NCBI GenBank assembly: GCA_964431365.1
Contig: CAYSJJ010000004.1
Span: forward strand, 35,615-99,614
Direction of reading: 5' to 3'
Source: Geomobilibacter sp964431365
GTDB taxonomy: Bacteria > Desulfobacterota > Desulfuromonadia > Geobacterales > DSM-12255
DNA: 64,000 bases
The position numbers and the translations under genes were made by a program. Position 1 is the first letter of the stretch; every line of letters starts with the position of its first letter. This document shows, piece by piece, positions 7,400-15,132 of this stretch. Under the pieces are notes generated by a model. It searched no databases, was not told where the DNA came from, and saw only the letters and a list, made by a program, of their open reading frames with translations.

Positions 7400-8953
7400 A
7401 TGAAGAAGATCTCCGCAGCCCGCTTCTCGCAACTCATCTTTCTCGCGATATTCCTGGTGCTTTTCGTCCGGACAGAGTACCGGGGGCGCGACGAGTTGTC
7501 AGCGGCGGTGAACAGCTTTTTCCGGGCCGACACCCTGGTGGCGGTCAGCTACCTCCTGGCTGCCAAGGCCTGGAACTGGCTGATCCTCCCCGGCCTGTTG
7601 CTGCTTGTGGCGACCGTTCTCCTCGGCCGGTTCTTCTGCGGCTGGATCTGCCCCCTCGGGACCGTCCTGGACCTGGTGGCCGGCCGGATCCGCAGGCGCG
7701 GACCGCTCAGGCTCATCCAGGGAAACGCCAAATACTGGGTACTGCTCCCTCTCCTTGGCGCCGCCCTCTGCGGGGTGAACCTCTCCGGCATCCTCGATCC
7801 CCTCGCCATACTCCTGAGAGGTCTCTCCCTCTCGCTCTATCCGATTCTCGGGGATGGGGTCCGGCAGGGATGGGCCGGGCTCTACGGAGTTGTCGGCGAT
7901 CGCCGGGATCTGCTCGATCCGGCGTTCAGGTTGATCCGGGACAACCTCCTCCCGTTTAGGGATACCTTCTACCCCCTGGCCTTTGCCTCCTTTGCCATGC
8001 TGTCGGCTGTCATCGCCCTGGAGGCGACCGAGAGCCGGGCCTGGTGCCGCCGTCTCTGCCCCCTCGGTACGCTGCTCGGCTTGGTCTCACGATTCTCCCT
8101 TGTCAGGAGGAGTCCCATCCGGCTCTGCGGCGACTGCCAGGGGTGCCGGGAGCTCTGCCCCACGTCGTTCGACCAGGAGTTGCTCAACACCGAGGAGTGC
8201 ATCCGCTGCTTCGCCTGCCAGGAGGGGTGCCCGAAGGGGCGGGTGGTCTTCCGTCTGGCCGGCCGGATTGACCGTGGCGACGGGTATCTCCCGGAGCGGA
8301 GGGCGCTCGTAGGCGGCATGATTTCCGGCCTGTTCCTGGCGCGGCTCTTCCGTTTCAGGGATCCCGTGGCCAATGCGCGACTGCTCAGGCCGCCGGGGGT
8401 ACGTGACGAGCGGGAGTTTCTCGCCGCCTGCGTCCGGTGCGGGGAGTGCCTGAAGGTCTGTCTGAAGAGCGCCCTCTATCCGGCTGTCGGTCAGGCCGGA
8501 GTCGAAGGGCTCTTTACGCCGGTGGCCATTCCCCGTCTTGGCTACTGCGAATACAACTGTACCCTCTGTGGTCAGGTCTGTCCGACCGGCGCCATCCCCC
8601 GCCTCCCGCTTCCGGAGAAGCGTCGGGCGGTCATCGGCAAGGCGGTCTTCGACAAGAACCACTGTCTCCCGTTTGCGAAGAAGACCAACTGCATCGTCTG
8701 CGAGGAGCACTGCCCCATTCCGACCAAGGCGATCCGTTCCGAGAGGGTGCGGACGAAGGATGCGGCCGGCCGGGAAACGGAACTGCAGCTCCCCTACGTG
8801 GTGGATGACCTTTGCAACGGCTGCGGCATCTGCGAAAACGTCTGTCCGCTGGAGGGTAAGGCGGGAATAGAGGTGTTTGCCGTCAGGGACCGAACGCCGC
8901 TCAGGGAGCCGGCGGCGGCCGGCGGAGAGGAACGGGATCCGTACAGCGGCTGA
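7400..8953 (+). CDS. Membrane-bound polyferredoxin (NapH/MauN-like 4Fe-4S protein)
   Basis: A 517-residue integral membrane electron carrier. Hydrophobic segments cover about residues 8-25, 55-80, 110-130 and 190-210. They carry the paired loop motifs CGWICPLGT and CRRLCPLGT typical of the NapH/MauN group. Several ferredoxin motifs follow: CGDCQGCRELCP, CIRCFACQEGCP, CVRCGECLKVC, CTLCGQVCP, CIVCEEHCP and CNGCGICENVCP. It probably passes electrons between quinol or cytoplasmic donors and a periplasmic partner. The neighbouring Tat-exported DUF362 protein is a natural candidate, but no sequence feature proves that. The ATG after GGGG was chosen over an in-frame TTG twelve bases earlier. Confidence 0.9.
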   Translation: MKKISAARFSQLIFLAIFLVLFVRTEYRGRDELSAAVNSFFRADTLVAVSYLLAAKAWNWLILPGLLLLVATVLLGRFFCGWICPLGTVLDLVAGRIRRRGPLRLIQGNAKYWVLLPLLGAALCGVNLSGILDPLAILLRGLSLSLYPILGDGVRQGWAGLYGVVGDRRDLLDPAFRLIRDNLLPFRDTFYPLAFASFAMLSAVIALEATESRAWCRRLCPLGTLLGLVSRFSLVRRSPIRLCGDCQGCRELCPTSFDQELLNTEECIRCFACQEGCPKGRVVFRLAGRIDRGDGYLPERRALVGGMISGLFLARLFRFRDPVANARLLRPPGVRDEREFLAACVRCGECLKVCLKSALYPAVGQAGVEGLFTPVAIPRLGYCEYNCTLCGQVCPTGAIPRLPLPEKRRAVIGKAVFDKNHCLPFAKKTNCIVCEEHCPIPTKAIRSERVRTKDAAGRETELQLPYVVDDLCNGCGICENVCPLEGKAGIEVFAVRDRTPLREPAAAGGEERDPYSG

Positions 8954-8975
8954 ACGGGTGTAACGGGAGATTGAG

Positions 8976-9009
8976 AACGGGGCGGCCGCCAGGCCGCCCC
9001 GTTTCTTTA
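8976..9009. terminator. Bidirectional intrinsic terminator
   Basis: A 12-bp perfect stem (AACGGGGCGGCC against GGCCGCCCCGTT) with loop GCCA is followed by TCTTT. It separates the polyferredoxin gene from the convergent hydrolase gene and can serve both. Confidence 0.85.
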
Positions 9010-9804
9010 TGCGGGGAGTGAGTTGAGAAACTCCAGCAGGACGCTGTTGAAGAGCCCCGGCTCTTCCAGGTTGACCAGGTGTCCACCACGGGGGAGCAGG
9101 CGGGCGGTGCAGTTGGGGAGTCCCTGCCGGAAGGTTTCGGCGGTCGCCGGCGGGGCGGCCTGATCCTGGGCAGCGCTGACCACCAGGGCCGGTTGTCGTA
9201 TGGTCGGGAGGAGCGGCGTGAAGTCGGGGCGTTCGCGCATGGCCAGGAGCCCTCCGGCCAGGCCGCGGGAGCTGGTTCCCGCCATCCAGGAATAGGCCTC
9301 CCCGGCCAGCTCCGGCTTTTCATCCGGTGTGCCGGGTGCGAAAAGGACCTGGGTGAAGGCGTCGGTGATGACCTGCGGTCCGAACTTCATCACGTCCTTG
9401 GCCAGGGCCAGGCGCCGGGCTCTGCCTACCTCGTCGTCGGCAGTGCTCCGGGTGGTGATGAACATGGCGGCCCTCACCCGCTCGGGGGCCTGCAGCAGGA
9501 GGCGGAGGAGGATGTACCCCCCCATGGACATGCCGCCGATCACGGCACTGTCGATCTCCAGGTGATCCAGCAGCTCCAGGATGTCATCCACGAAAAGCTC
9601 GATGCTGTAGGGACCGTCCGGGGCGTCACTCTCTCCGAACCCCCGGAGGTCCGGCGCGATCACCCGGAAGCCGGCCGCGGCAAGGGCCGAGATCTGGGGC
9701 TGCCACATCCTGCGGCAGAGGGGAAACCCGTGGATCAGGAGGACGGGGGTGCCGCTCCCCACGTCGTCATAGGCCATCATTATGCCGTTGATCATGGCCT
9801 GCAC
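9007..9804 (-). CDS. Alpha/beta hydrolase
   Basis: A 265-residue hydrolase. The oxyanion region is LLIHGFPLC (about 22-30), the nucleophile elbow is GGMSMGG with Ser93, and the catalytic His is in PRGGHLVNLEEP near the C-terminus. An acidic residue lies in the region after ALVVSAAQDQ. A GTG start preceded by TGGAG seven bases upstream gives the family-typical start MQAMINGI; it overlaps the end of the carbonic anhydrase gene by 13 bases, so translation is probably coupled. The substrate cannot be read from the sequence; members include esterases and lactonases. Confidence 0.85.
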   Translation of the reverse strand: MQAMINGIMMAYDDVGSGTPVLLIHGFPLCRRMWQPQISALAAAGFRVIAPDLRGFGESDAPDGPYSIELFVDDILELLDHLEIDSAVIGGMSMGGYILLRLLLQAPERVRAAMFITTRSTADDEVGRARRLALAKDVMKFGPQVITDAFTQVLFAPGTPDEKPELAGEAYSWMAGTSSRGLAGGLLAMRERPDFTPLLPTIRQPALVVSAAQDQAAPPATAETFRQGLPNCTARLLPRGGHLVNLEEPGLFNSVLLEFLNSLPA

Positions 9805-10385
9805 GGTGAAACTCCAGGCGCTGCGCCGCTCTTCACCCCGCCATAGCCGTTGACCACCACCTCCAGGTGCCCGTCGTTCGGGCAGAAGATGAGGCCGTGA
9901 ATCGGCACGTCCGCGGGGATGAGCGGGTTCGAACGGATCTTTTCCACAACGTCGCCGACGTTTTCCTGCGGGCAGCCAAAGGCGCCGATCCACTGGGCCA
10001 GGTCGGGGACATGGGTCTCGATGGCCTGGGGATCGATGCCCCGGGCGATCATGTCCGCCTTGAGCCGCTCCGGATCGACGCTCGCCATGCCGCAGTCCTC
10101 ATGGCCGATGACGAAGACCTCCTCCACCCCCAGCATGAAGATCGCAGCCACGAGGCTTCTGATGACCCCTCCGTGGAGGGGGTCGACCAGGGTATTGCCG
10201 GCGTTCTTGATGACCTTCGCGTCACCGCGCCGAATCCCCATGGCCGGTTCCAGGAACTCGACCAGGCGGGTATCCATGCAGGTGAATATGGCGAACTGTT
10301 TCTTCGGGTTTTTGGGGAGCGGTGGGAAGGCCCCGGGATGGACGAACGTGCGGTTCGCCTCCAGGACGCTATCGAGCAGGCTCAT
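9792..10385 (-). CDS. Beta-class carbonic anhydrase
   Basis: A 197-residue zinc enzyme interconverting carbon dioxide and bicarbonate. The zinc ligands are visible as FTCMDTRL (Cys36, with the Asp38/Arg40 dyad) and GHEDCGM (His95 and Cys98). The start ATG has a strong AGGAGG site. The length suits the short beta-carbonic anhydrases. The last fifteen residues (about GVKSGAAPGVSPCRP) overlap the start of the hydrolase gene and look like read-through sequence rather than part of the fold. It lies between the cysteine-cluster gene and the hydrolase in one minus-strand operon. Confidence 0.9.
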   Translation of the reverse strand: MSLLDSVLEANRTFVHPGAFPPLPKNPKKQFAIFTCMDTRLVEFLEPAMGIRRGDAKVIKNAGNTLVDPLHGGVIRSLVAAIFMLGVEEVFVIGHEDCGMASVDPERLKADMIARGIDPQAIETHVPDLAQWIGAFGCPQENVGDVVEKIRSNPLIPADVPIHGLIFCPNDGHLEVVVNGYGGVKSGAAPGVSPCRP

Positions 10386-10433
10386 GGTCAGTTCCTCCTG
10401 GCGATGCTGTTGTACCGTGAAGCGTATTTCGTG

Positions 10434-10973
10434 TCAATCGTTCCGGAGCGGGTCGAGAAGGAGCGCCCTGGCAATGGTCAGGCGCTCTTCTCCCTCCGGC
10501 AGCGGTCTGCCGAGGCTTTGCACGAACAGGGCATTGACGGCGGCAAGGGTCTCGTTGAGCCGTTCCAGCTGGATGACTGCGCTCCCCGGCAGCGAGTCGA
10601 CCCCCCTGAAGTTGCGGGGACAGTGGTCCACGCGCATGCCGTCCGGCGTCTCCAGGAGGATGGGGAGGCCGTGGGTGCGGCAGATGATCGGCCTGGCGGG
10701 GTAGAGCAGGCATATCCCGTCCCGCAGGAGAGGGCAGGGGGCCTCGGGAGGCGTATCGTGAGCCCGGCCCCGCAGTTCGGAGCGCAACTGGTCGGGAAGT
10801 TCGCTGAACGCCGTTGCCAGGGCGTAAGCCTCCACCGGGAAGACGGAGATGTGACGGCAGCAGCCGTCGCAGCCGCGGGTACAGGCCAGATGGCTGCCGT
10901 GTGCGCTGGCGATCCTTTCGCAGAGGGTGTCTACGCTCTCAACCAGTTTCCGATAGTTGGCAAATGCTCTCAT
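10434..10973 (-). CDS. YkgJ-family cysteine-cluster protein
   Basis: A 179-residue cytoplasmic protein with the zinc/iron-chelating cluster CTRGCDGCCRHISVFPVEA (about residues 31-50), then CPLLRDGICLLYPARPIIC and a later Cys in DHCPRNF. These spacings are those of the CxxCxxxCC (UPF0153/YkgJ) family. Function in this family is not settled. It is the first gene of a likely three-gene operon with the carbonic anhydrase (gap 48 bases) and hydrolase. A strong GGGAGGACG site precedes the ATG. Confidence 0.85.
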   Translation of the reverse strand: MRAFANYRKLVESVDTLCERIASAHGSHLACTRGCDGCCRHISVFPVEAYALATAFSELPDQLRSELRGRAHDTPPEAPCPLLRDGICLLYPARPIICRTHGLPILLETPDGMRVDHCPRNFRGVDSLPGSAVIQLERLNETLAAVNALFVQSLGRPLPEGEERLTIARALLLDPLRND

Positions 10974-11055
10974 CGAGATCGTCCTCCCGTTCCCAAAACC
11001 CGCAGCTTATCCTCTCTTCAGCGGGAGTGCAAGCGCTCAGGTTCCGAGAAATGCT

Positions 11056-11085
11056 TTGACAAAGCGTCTGACATTCTTTTAGTAT
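11056..11085 (+). promoter_or_regulatory. Promoter of the polyprenyl synthase gene
   Basis: TTGACA, 18 bases, TAGTAT. The divergent intergenic region of 138 bases holds it. Confidence 0.6.
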
Positions 11086-11111
11086 GGCCCAAAATTAAGC
11101 GAGGTTACGGA

Positions 11112-12080
11112 ATGGAAGCGGCTCTTGCCCTGATCGGGGAAGACCTGAAGAATGTGGAGCAGCAGTTCAGGAAGGATCTGGATTCCAACGTCCCCCTTAT
11201 CCGCAAGGTCGGGGAGTACGTCCTCTCCAGTGGCGGCAAGCGTATCCGGCCCGCCCTTCTCCTGCTGGCGGCCCGCCTGTGCGACTACCATGGCGACCGC
11301 TCCGTACCTCTTGCCAGCGTCATAGAATTCATCCACACTGCCACGCTCCTCCACGATGACGTGGTCGACAGCGCCAACCTGCGTCGCGGTATCGCCTCGG
11401 CCAACAGCCTCTGGGGAAATGAGGCGTCGGTGCTGGTCGGCGATTTCCTCTTCTCCAAGTCCTTTTCGCTGATGGTCGCCGACGGCGATCTGAACATCCT
11501 CCGGATTCTCTCCGCCGCCACGACCCGCATCGCCGAGGGAGAGGTGCTTCAGCTCGTCTGCACCAGCGATCTGGAGATGACCGAAGAGCGTTACATCGAA
11601 GTGGTGGAGTGCAAGACCGCAATCCTCCTCGCCGCTGCCTGCCAGTCCGGGGCCATTCTGGGTGCTGTCCCCCCTGAACAGGAAGCCGCCCTTGCCGACT
11701 TCGGCATGAAGCTCGGGATAGCGTTCCAGCTCATGGACGATACCCTCGATTACGTGGCCAAAGAAGAGGCGTTCGGCAAGAGCATCGGCCACGATCTGGA
11801 GGAAGGGAAGCTGACCCTCCCCCTGATCCATGCGTTGCGCCACTGTGCGCCGGACGAGCGTGATCGGATCGGCGAGGTGATCGTCAAGGATACCTTGGAG
11901 GATGAGGATTTCGACGACGTTTTTGCCCTTGTCCACGCCTATGGCGGGATCGACTACACCGTGCAGCGGGCAGGCGACTATGTGGCCTCTGCCAAGGAGT
12001 GTCTGGTCGGGTTCCCCTCCTCGCCGGCCAAAGACGCCCTTTTTCGCCTCGCAGAGTACGTGGTCAACCGGGAACGTTAA
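11112..12080 (+). CDS. ispB: Polyprenyl (octaprenyl-type) diphosphate synthase
   Basis: A 322-residue trans-prenyltransferase that extends farnesyl diphosphate with isopentenyl units to make the side chain of menaquinone or ubiquinone. The first aspartate-rich motif is HDDVVD at 81-86, preceded by GGKRIRPAL. The second is MDDTLDY at about 212-218, with IGHDLEEGKLTLP following as in long-chain synthases. GAGG lies eight bases before the ATG. It is divergent from the cysteine-cluster operon. The exact chain length made cannot be told from the sequence. Confidence 0.9.
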   Translation: MEAALALIGEDLKNVEQQFRKDLDSNVPLIRKVGEYVLSSGGKRIRPALLLLAARLCDYHGDRSVPLASVIEFIHTATLLHDDVVDSANLRRGIASANSLWGNEASVLVGDFLFSKSFSLMVADGDLNILRILSAATTRIAEGEVLQLVCTSDLEMTEERYIEVVECKTAILLAAACQSGAILGAVPPEQEAALADFGMKLGIAFQLMDDTLDYVAKEEAFGKSIGHDLEEGKLTLPLIHALRHCAPDERDRIGEVIVKDTLEDEDFDDVFALVHAYGGIDYTVQRAGDYVASAKECLVGFPSSPAKDALFRLAEYVVNRER

Positions 12081-12229
12081 ATAGCAGTTCCTTTCCGCCA
12101 AATAGCCCCCCCTTTTTGAGCTCCTAGTATCCCGTATACTGAATGTCAGGCATCTTTTTGCGCGGTATAGAATTTGCTTATTAAAATAGTCAAGCTAAAC
12201 AATACCAATCGTTTCACTGGGGAACGCGG

Positions 12230-12484
12230 ATGGAAGAGCTGGAGCTCGTTCATCAAACAGAGATCGAGATGAATGGTGATCGCTATACGGTCACGGTTTT
12301 CTGTCGGGCTGACGGTCGCCACGTCGCCAAGACCCGTTTTGAAAACGACGACATCATCAACGACGGTGACTCGCTGGAAGACGTGCTGGCCAAGCATGAG
12401 AGCCTGCTTCCGCTGGCGATCAGTTCCCGTCGGGTGATGAAGGCGTTCAAGGGGATCGACAGCAGCCAGGGAGGAAACTCCTGA
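12230..12484 (+). CDS. Small conserved-looking protein of unknown function
   Basis: An 84-residue acidic soluble protein (MEELELVHQTEIEMNGDRYT start) with alternating strand-type residues followed by a helix near LEDVLAKHESLL. There is a GGGGAA site before the ATG. No domain recognised. It follows the polyprenyl synthase by 149 AT-rich bases, which probably include its own promoter. The 264 bases downstream contain only a GCAAGGAC/GTCCTTGC inverted repeat without a T-run. Confidence 0.65.
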   Translation: MEELELVHQTEIEMNGDRYTVTVFCRADGRHVAKTRFENDDIINDGDSLEDVLAKHESLLPLAISSRRVMKAFKGIDSSQGGNS

Positions 12485-12748
12485 CCGCAAGGACTCCCTT
12501 CGGTCGGAAAAGGTCCTTGCATTCATAGGGGAATTGGCATACTAGTGTCCCATGTTGCCGGGACCGGTCATGCTCACTCTTTTGTTCGCCCATACTATTA
12601 GTGGCATCGTGCTTTTTCCGTTACATCACCCCCTTTCACACTCCAGCTTTCCACGATATCCTGCTACGGCCGCATTATCTCCCGATCATTGCTGCCGCCT
12701 TCCCCTATGAATGAACGGAAACAAACCAACCCAGGAGGAACGTCAGAT

Positions 12749-13282
12749 ATGAAGCGACTGATCGTATTGTTGCTGTTGATGCTGGTTTTTGTGGTTGCCG
12801 GCTGCAGCAAGAAAGAAGAAAAAGGCACAGAGAAGGCGACGGCGGCAAAGGTCGTCGAGGGGACCATGGCTCCCGACTTCGAGGCGAAAGACCTGACCGG
12901 CAAGGAAGTGAAACTGTCCGACCTGCGGGGCAAGGTGGTGCTCGTCAATTTCTGGGCCACCTGGTGCCCCCCCTGTCGTGAGGAGATACCTTCCATGATG
13001 AAGCTGAATCAGGCCATGGCCGGCAAGCCCTTCCAGATGATCGCCCTCTCCATCGACGAAGGGGGGAAGGGGGCAATCGAGCAGTTTTTCGCCAAGAGCG
13101 GCCTGACCCTGCCGGCCTATCTTGACGGTGAGCAGAAGGTGGCCGGCCGCTATGGGATCACCGGAGTACCGGAGACCTTTGTGGTGGACAAGAAGGGTGT
13201 TATACTCAAAAAGGTCGTCGGCGGCATGGACTGGAGTTCCACCGAGGTGATCGGCTACCTGAACGGTCTGATGGGGCAGTAA
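12749..13282 (+). CDS. tlpA: TlpA/ResA-type thioredoxin lipoprotein
   Basis: A 177-residue periplasm-facing thiol-disulfide oxidoreductase. Its lipobox VVAGC places the lipidated cysteine at residue 19. The thioredoxin-fold domain starts at about residue 37 (EGTMAPDFEAKDL) and the active site is FWATWCPPCREE with Cys73 and Cys76. The cis-proline loop is GVPETFVVD. An ideal AGGAGGAA site decides the start. CcdA follows 25 bases later, and the pair is the usual arrangement in which CcdA reduces TlpA, which in turn keeps apocytochrome CXXCH thiols reduced for ResB/CcsA. Confidence 0.92.
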   Translation: MKRLIVLLLLMLVFVVAGCSKKEEKGTEKATAAKVVEGTMAPDFEAKDLTGKEVKLSDLRGKVVLVNFWATWCPPCREEIPSMMKLNQAMAGKPFQMIALSIDEGGKGAIEQFFAKSGLTLPAYLDGEQKVAGRYGITGVPETFVVDKKGVILKKVVGGMDWSSTEVIGYLNGLMGQ

Positions 13283-13307
13283 GAGACGAAACGAAACGGG
13301 AGGCGGC

Positions 13308-14027
13308 GTGGAAGGAAACATCAGCTATTTCGGAGCATTCATCGCCGGCCTCCTGTCGTTTCTATCCCCTTGCGTTCTTCCGCTGATCCCCTCCTTCATC
13401 ACCTACATCACCGGGCTTTCCTTTGCCGACCTGCAGGCCGAGCACCCCACCCACAAGGTGCGTCAGCAGACCATCATCCACACCCTCATGTTTATCGCCG
13501 GCTTCACGGTGGTCTTTGTCCTGCTGGGGGCGTCGGCGACCTTCATCGGCGGCTTTCTCCAGGAGCACATGTCCGCGATCCGTCGTGTCGGCGGCATCCT
13601 GATCATCGTCTTCGGCATCCATGTGAGCGGTCTGGTGCCGATTCACCTGCTGCTGGGAGAAAAACGGGTCACCATTCATCGAAAGCCGGCCGGCTTCCTG
13701 GGGAGTTTCCTGGTGGGACTCGCCTTTGCCGCCGGCTGGACCCCCTGTATCGGGCCGATCCTCGCCTCCATCCTGATGGTTGCCGCCACCGAGGATACCG
13801 TATATCAGGGGATCGCGCTGCTCCTGGTATACTCGCTGGGGCTCGCCATCCCCTTCTTCCTCGCCAGCCTGGCCATGCACCAGTTCATGATCTTTTTCAA
13901 CCGGTTCAAGAAGCATATTCGGCTCATGGAGATTGTCACCGGCCTCTTCCTGGTGGTGGTCGGTATCCTCATCTTCTCCAATTCCCTGTCGCTGGTGCAG
14001 CGGTATTTCATGCGCTTTACGGAGTAA
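13308..14027 (+). CDS. ccdA: CcdA-type thiol-disulfide transmembrane protein
   Basis: A 239-residue membrane protein with six hydrophobic helices. The two essential cysteines are in LSPCVLPLIP (first helix) and GWTPCIGPILA (fourth helix), the signature of the CcdA/DsbD core. It moves reducing power from cytoplasmic thioredoxin across the membrane, here most likely to the adjacent TlpA lipoprotein. The start is a GTG behind GGGAGG. The length is typical for CcdA without the extra DsbD domains. Confidence 0.92.
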   Translation: MEGNISYFGAFIAGLLSFLSPCVLPLIPSFITYITGLSFADLQAEHPTHKVRQQTIIHTLMFIAGFTVVFVLLGASATFIGGFLQEHMSAIRRVGGILIIVFGIHVSGLVPIHLLLGEKRVTIHRKPAGFLGSFLVGLAFAAGWTPCIGPILASILMVAATEDTVYQGIALLLVYSLGLAIPFFLASLAMHQFMIFFNRFKKHIRLMEIVTGLFLVVVGILIFSNSLSLVQRYFMRFTE

Positions 14028-14039
14028 GCGAGGGCTTTC

Positions 14040-14441
14040 ATGGGACGTCACAGCGAGATGCAACTGACAGTGACTGACCTGGATACGACCGAGGCCTTCT
14101 ACGGGGGGATTCTCGAACTTCCGGTCCAGCGGGCGTTGACGTCACCCGGCGCACCCGAACACCTGATCCTGTCGACGGATGGCCTTGAACTGATCTTTGT
14201 CCAGGAGGAGGCGGTTCTCCAGAATCACCCGATCCTTGCCGAACGGTTCGCCACCTGTCCGCGGGGCATCGGGATCACCATCCACTTCCGGGTCAAAGAC
14301 CTGGCCGGTATCTATGACGCCATCCTGGAGGAGGAACTGGAAGTCCTCTATCCATTGGAGGTCAAGCCGTACGGTCTGAAGGAGCTCTGGTGCTTCGATC
14401 CCGATGGTTACCTGGTGGTTCTGGAGGAGCCGCTTCGTTAG
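14040..14441 (+). CDS. VOC-superfamily (glyoxalase-like) protein
   Basis: A 133-residue single-domain protein with paired beta-alpha-beta-beta-beta modules: MQLTVTDLDTTEAFYGGILE at the start, IHFRVKDLAGIYDAILEE in the middle, and ELWCFDPDGYLVVLEEP at the end. The final Glu is a usual metal ligand in the family. Substrate unknown. It is 12 bases downstream of ccdA with a GAGGG site, so probably transcribed with tlpA-ccdA. Confidence 0.82.
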   Translation: MGRHSEMQLTVTDLDTTEAFYGGILELPVQRALTSPGAPEHLILSTDGLELIFVQEEAVLQNHPILAERFATCPRGIGITIHFRVKDLAGIYDAILEEELEVLYPLEVKPYGLKELWCFDPDGYLVVLEEPLR

Positions 14442-14508
14442 ACGCTTCCCCTGCAGCATGCTTTTCGCTTCTTTTCCCTCGATCCTCGAGGGAGCACGCA
14501 TCGGACAT

Positions 14509-14598
14509 TCAGGTCTGAATCCCCATCTTGGGCAGGATGTAGCGATTCAGCACGTACCACCCCGCCACCACGCCGACCAACAGCAAACTCTCTCCCAT
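14509..14598 (-). CDS. 29-residue single-pass membrane peptide
   Basis: A very short gene with a perfect AGGAGGT ribosome site seven bases ahead of its ATG. The peptide has an acidic N-terminus (MGES), one hydrophobic segment (about residues 5-20, LLLVGVVAGWYVLNRYIL) and a short charged tail, ending GIQT. The composition and spacing look like a true small membrane protein, and the pattern (GWYVLNR followed by LPK) resembles small peptides I associate with Geobacter genomes, but I cannot confirm homologues. No partner gene is obvious; it is antisense to nothing and sits alone between the VOC gene and the 76-residue gene. Confidence 0.6.
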   Translation of the reverse strand: MGESLLLVGVVAGWYVLNRYILPKMGIQT

Positions 14599-14879
14599 GG
14601 GTGCACCTCCTGCAGCAAAATAACATATATTCCAAAAACAATATACTCTCTTTGCTCCTGACGCTGTCAGTGGACGGCTGGCAACGCCGAGGCGGGCCAC
14701 ACCGTTTCGACTAGTCACAATATCGTTGTTGGGCTTCACTCGCTCCGGCTGCAGGGCAACCCCCATGAATCGTGGGAAATGGCACGGAGTGGGGTTGGAA
14801 ATGCACAGGAAATTAAAGAATACCCAAACAATGCCGAAAACAGTGACTCATGAACAGGAAACCCTAGGTGGGGGGTGTT

Positions 14880-15110
14880 ATGCGAACGATTTATGATCTG
14901 CTTCCCGTGGACGTGATCTGCAACTGCGGTCAGGAGGTGTTCGAACTGGTCGGCCGGCTGCAGAAGTCACCCTACGTCACCTGTTCAGCCTGTAACAGCC
15001 TGATTGCTCTCAGCGAAAGAGAGTTGCTGGAAAAGGTTGCAGGCTTGCACGGCGAATTCGACGAACTCACCAGGTCGCTGAAATGCTTGAGGGGATTCGC
15101 TAATGCCTAG
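14880..15110 (+). CDS. Small putative zinc-ribbon protein
   Basis: A 76-residue protein beginning MRTIYDLLPVDVICNCGQEV. The pairs CNC and CSAC spaced about 27 residues apart could form a zinc ribbon, and the C-terminal part is helical. The GGTGGGGGG site before the ATG decides the start. It is followed 22 bases later by the sensor kinase gene, so they may be one transcript. No function is assigned. The roughly 280 bases upstream hold the small-peptide promoter region and some short hairpins, nothing more that I can name. Confidence 0.65.
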   Translation: MRTIYDLLPVDVICNCGQEVFELVGRLQKSPYVTCSACNSLIALSERELLEKVAGLHGEFDELTRSLKCLRGFANA

Positions 15111-15132
15111 CTCTCCGGTGACGGAGCGATAG

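Noticed and set aside
9867..11111. Open frame reading into the polyprenyl synthase gene from far upstream
   Set aside because: The first 415 codons are antisense to the carbonic anhydrase and cysteine-cluster genes; the real gene starts at 11112 with a ribosome site and promoter.
12485..12748. Possible gene in the gap between the 84-residue gene and tlpA
   Set aside because: No frame of useful length with a ribosome site is present; only an inverted repeat GCAAGGAC/GTCCTTGC is visible.
14785..14806. Possible sigma-54 promoter ATGGCACGGAGTGGGGTTGG
   Set aside because: The -24 part fits but the -12 GC is not at the required 12-base distance; position 14-15 is GG.
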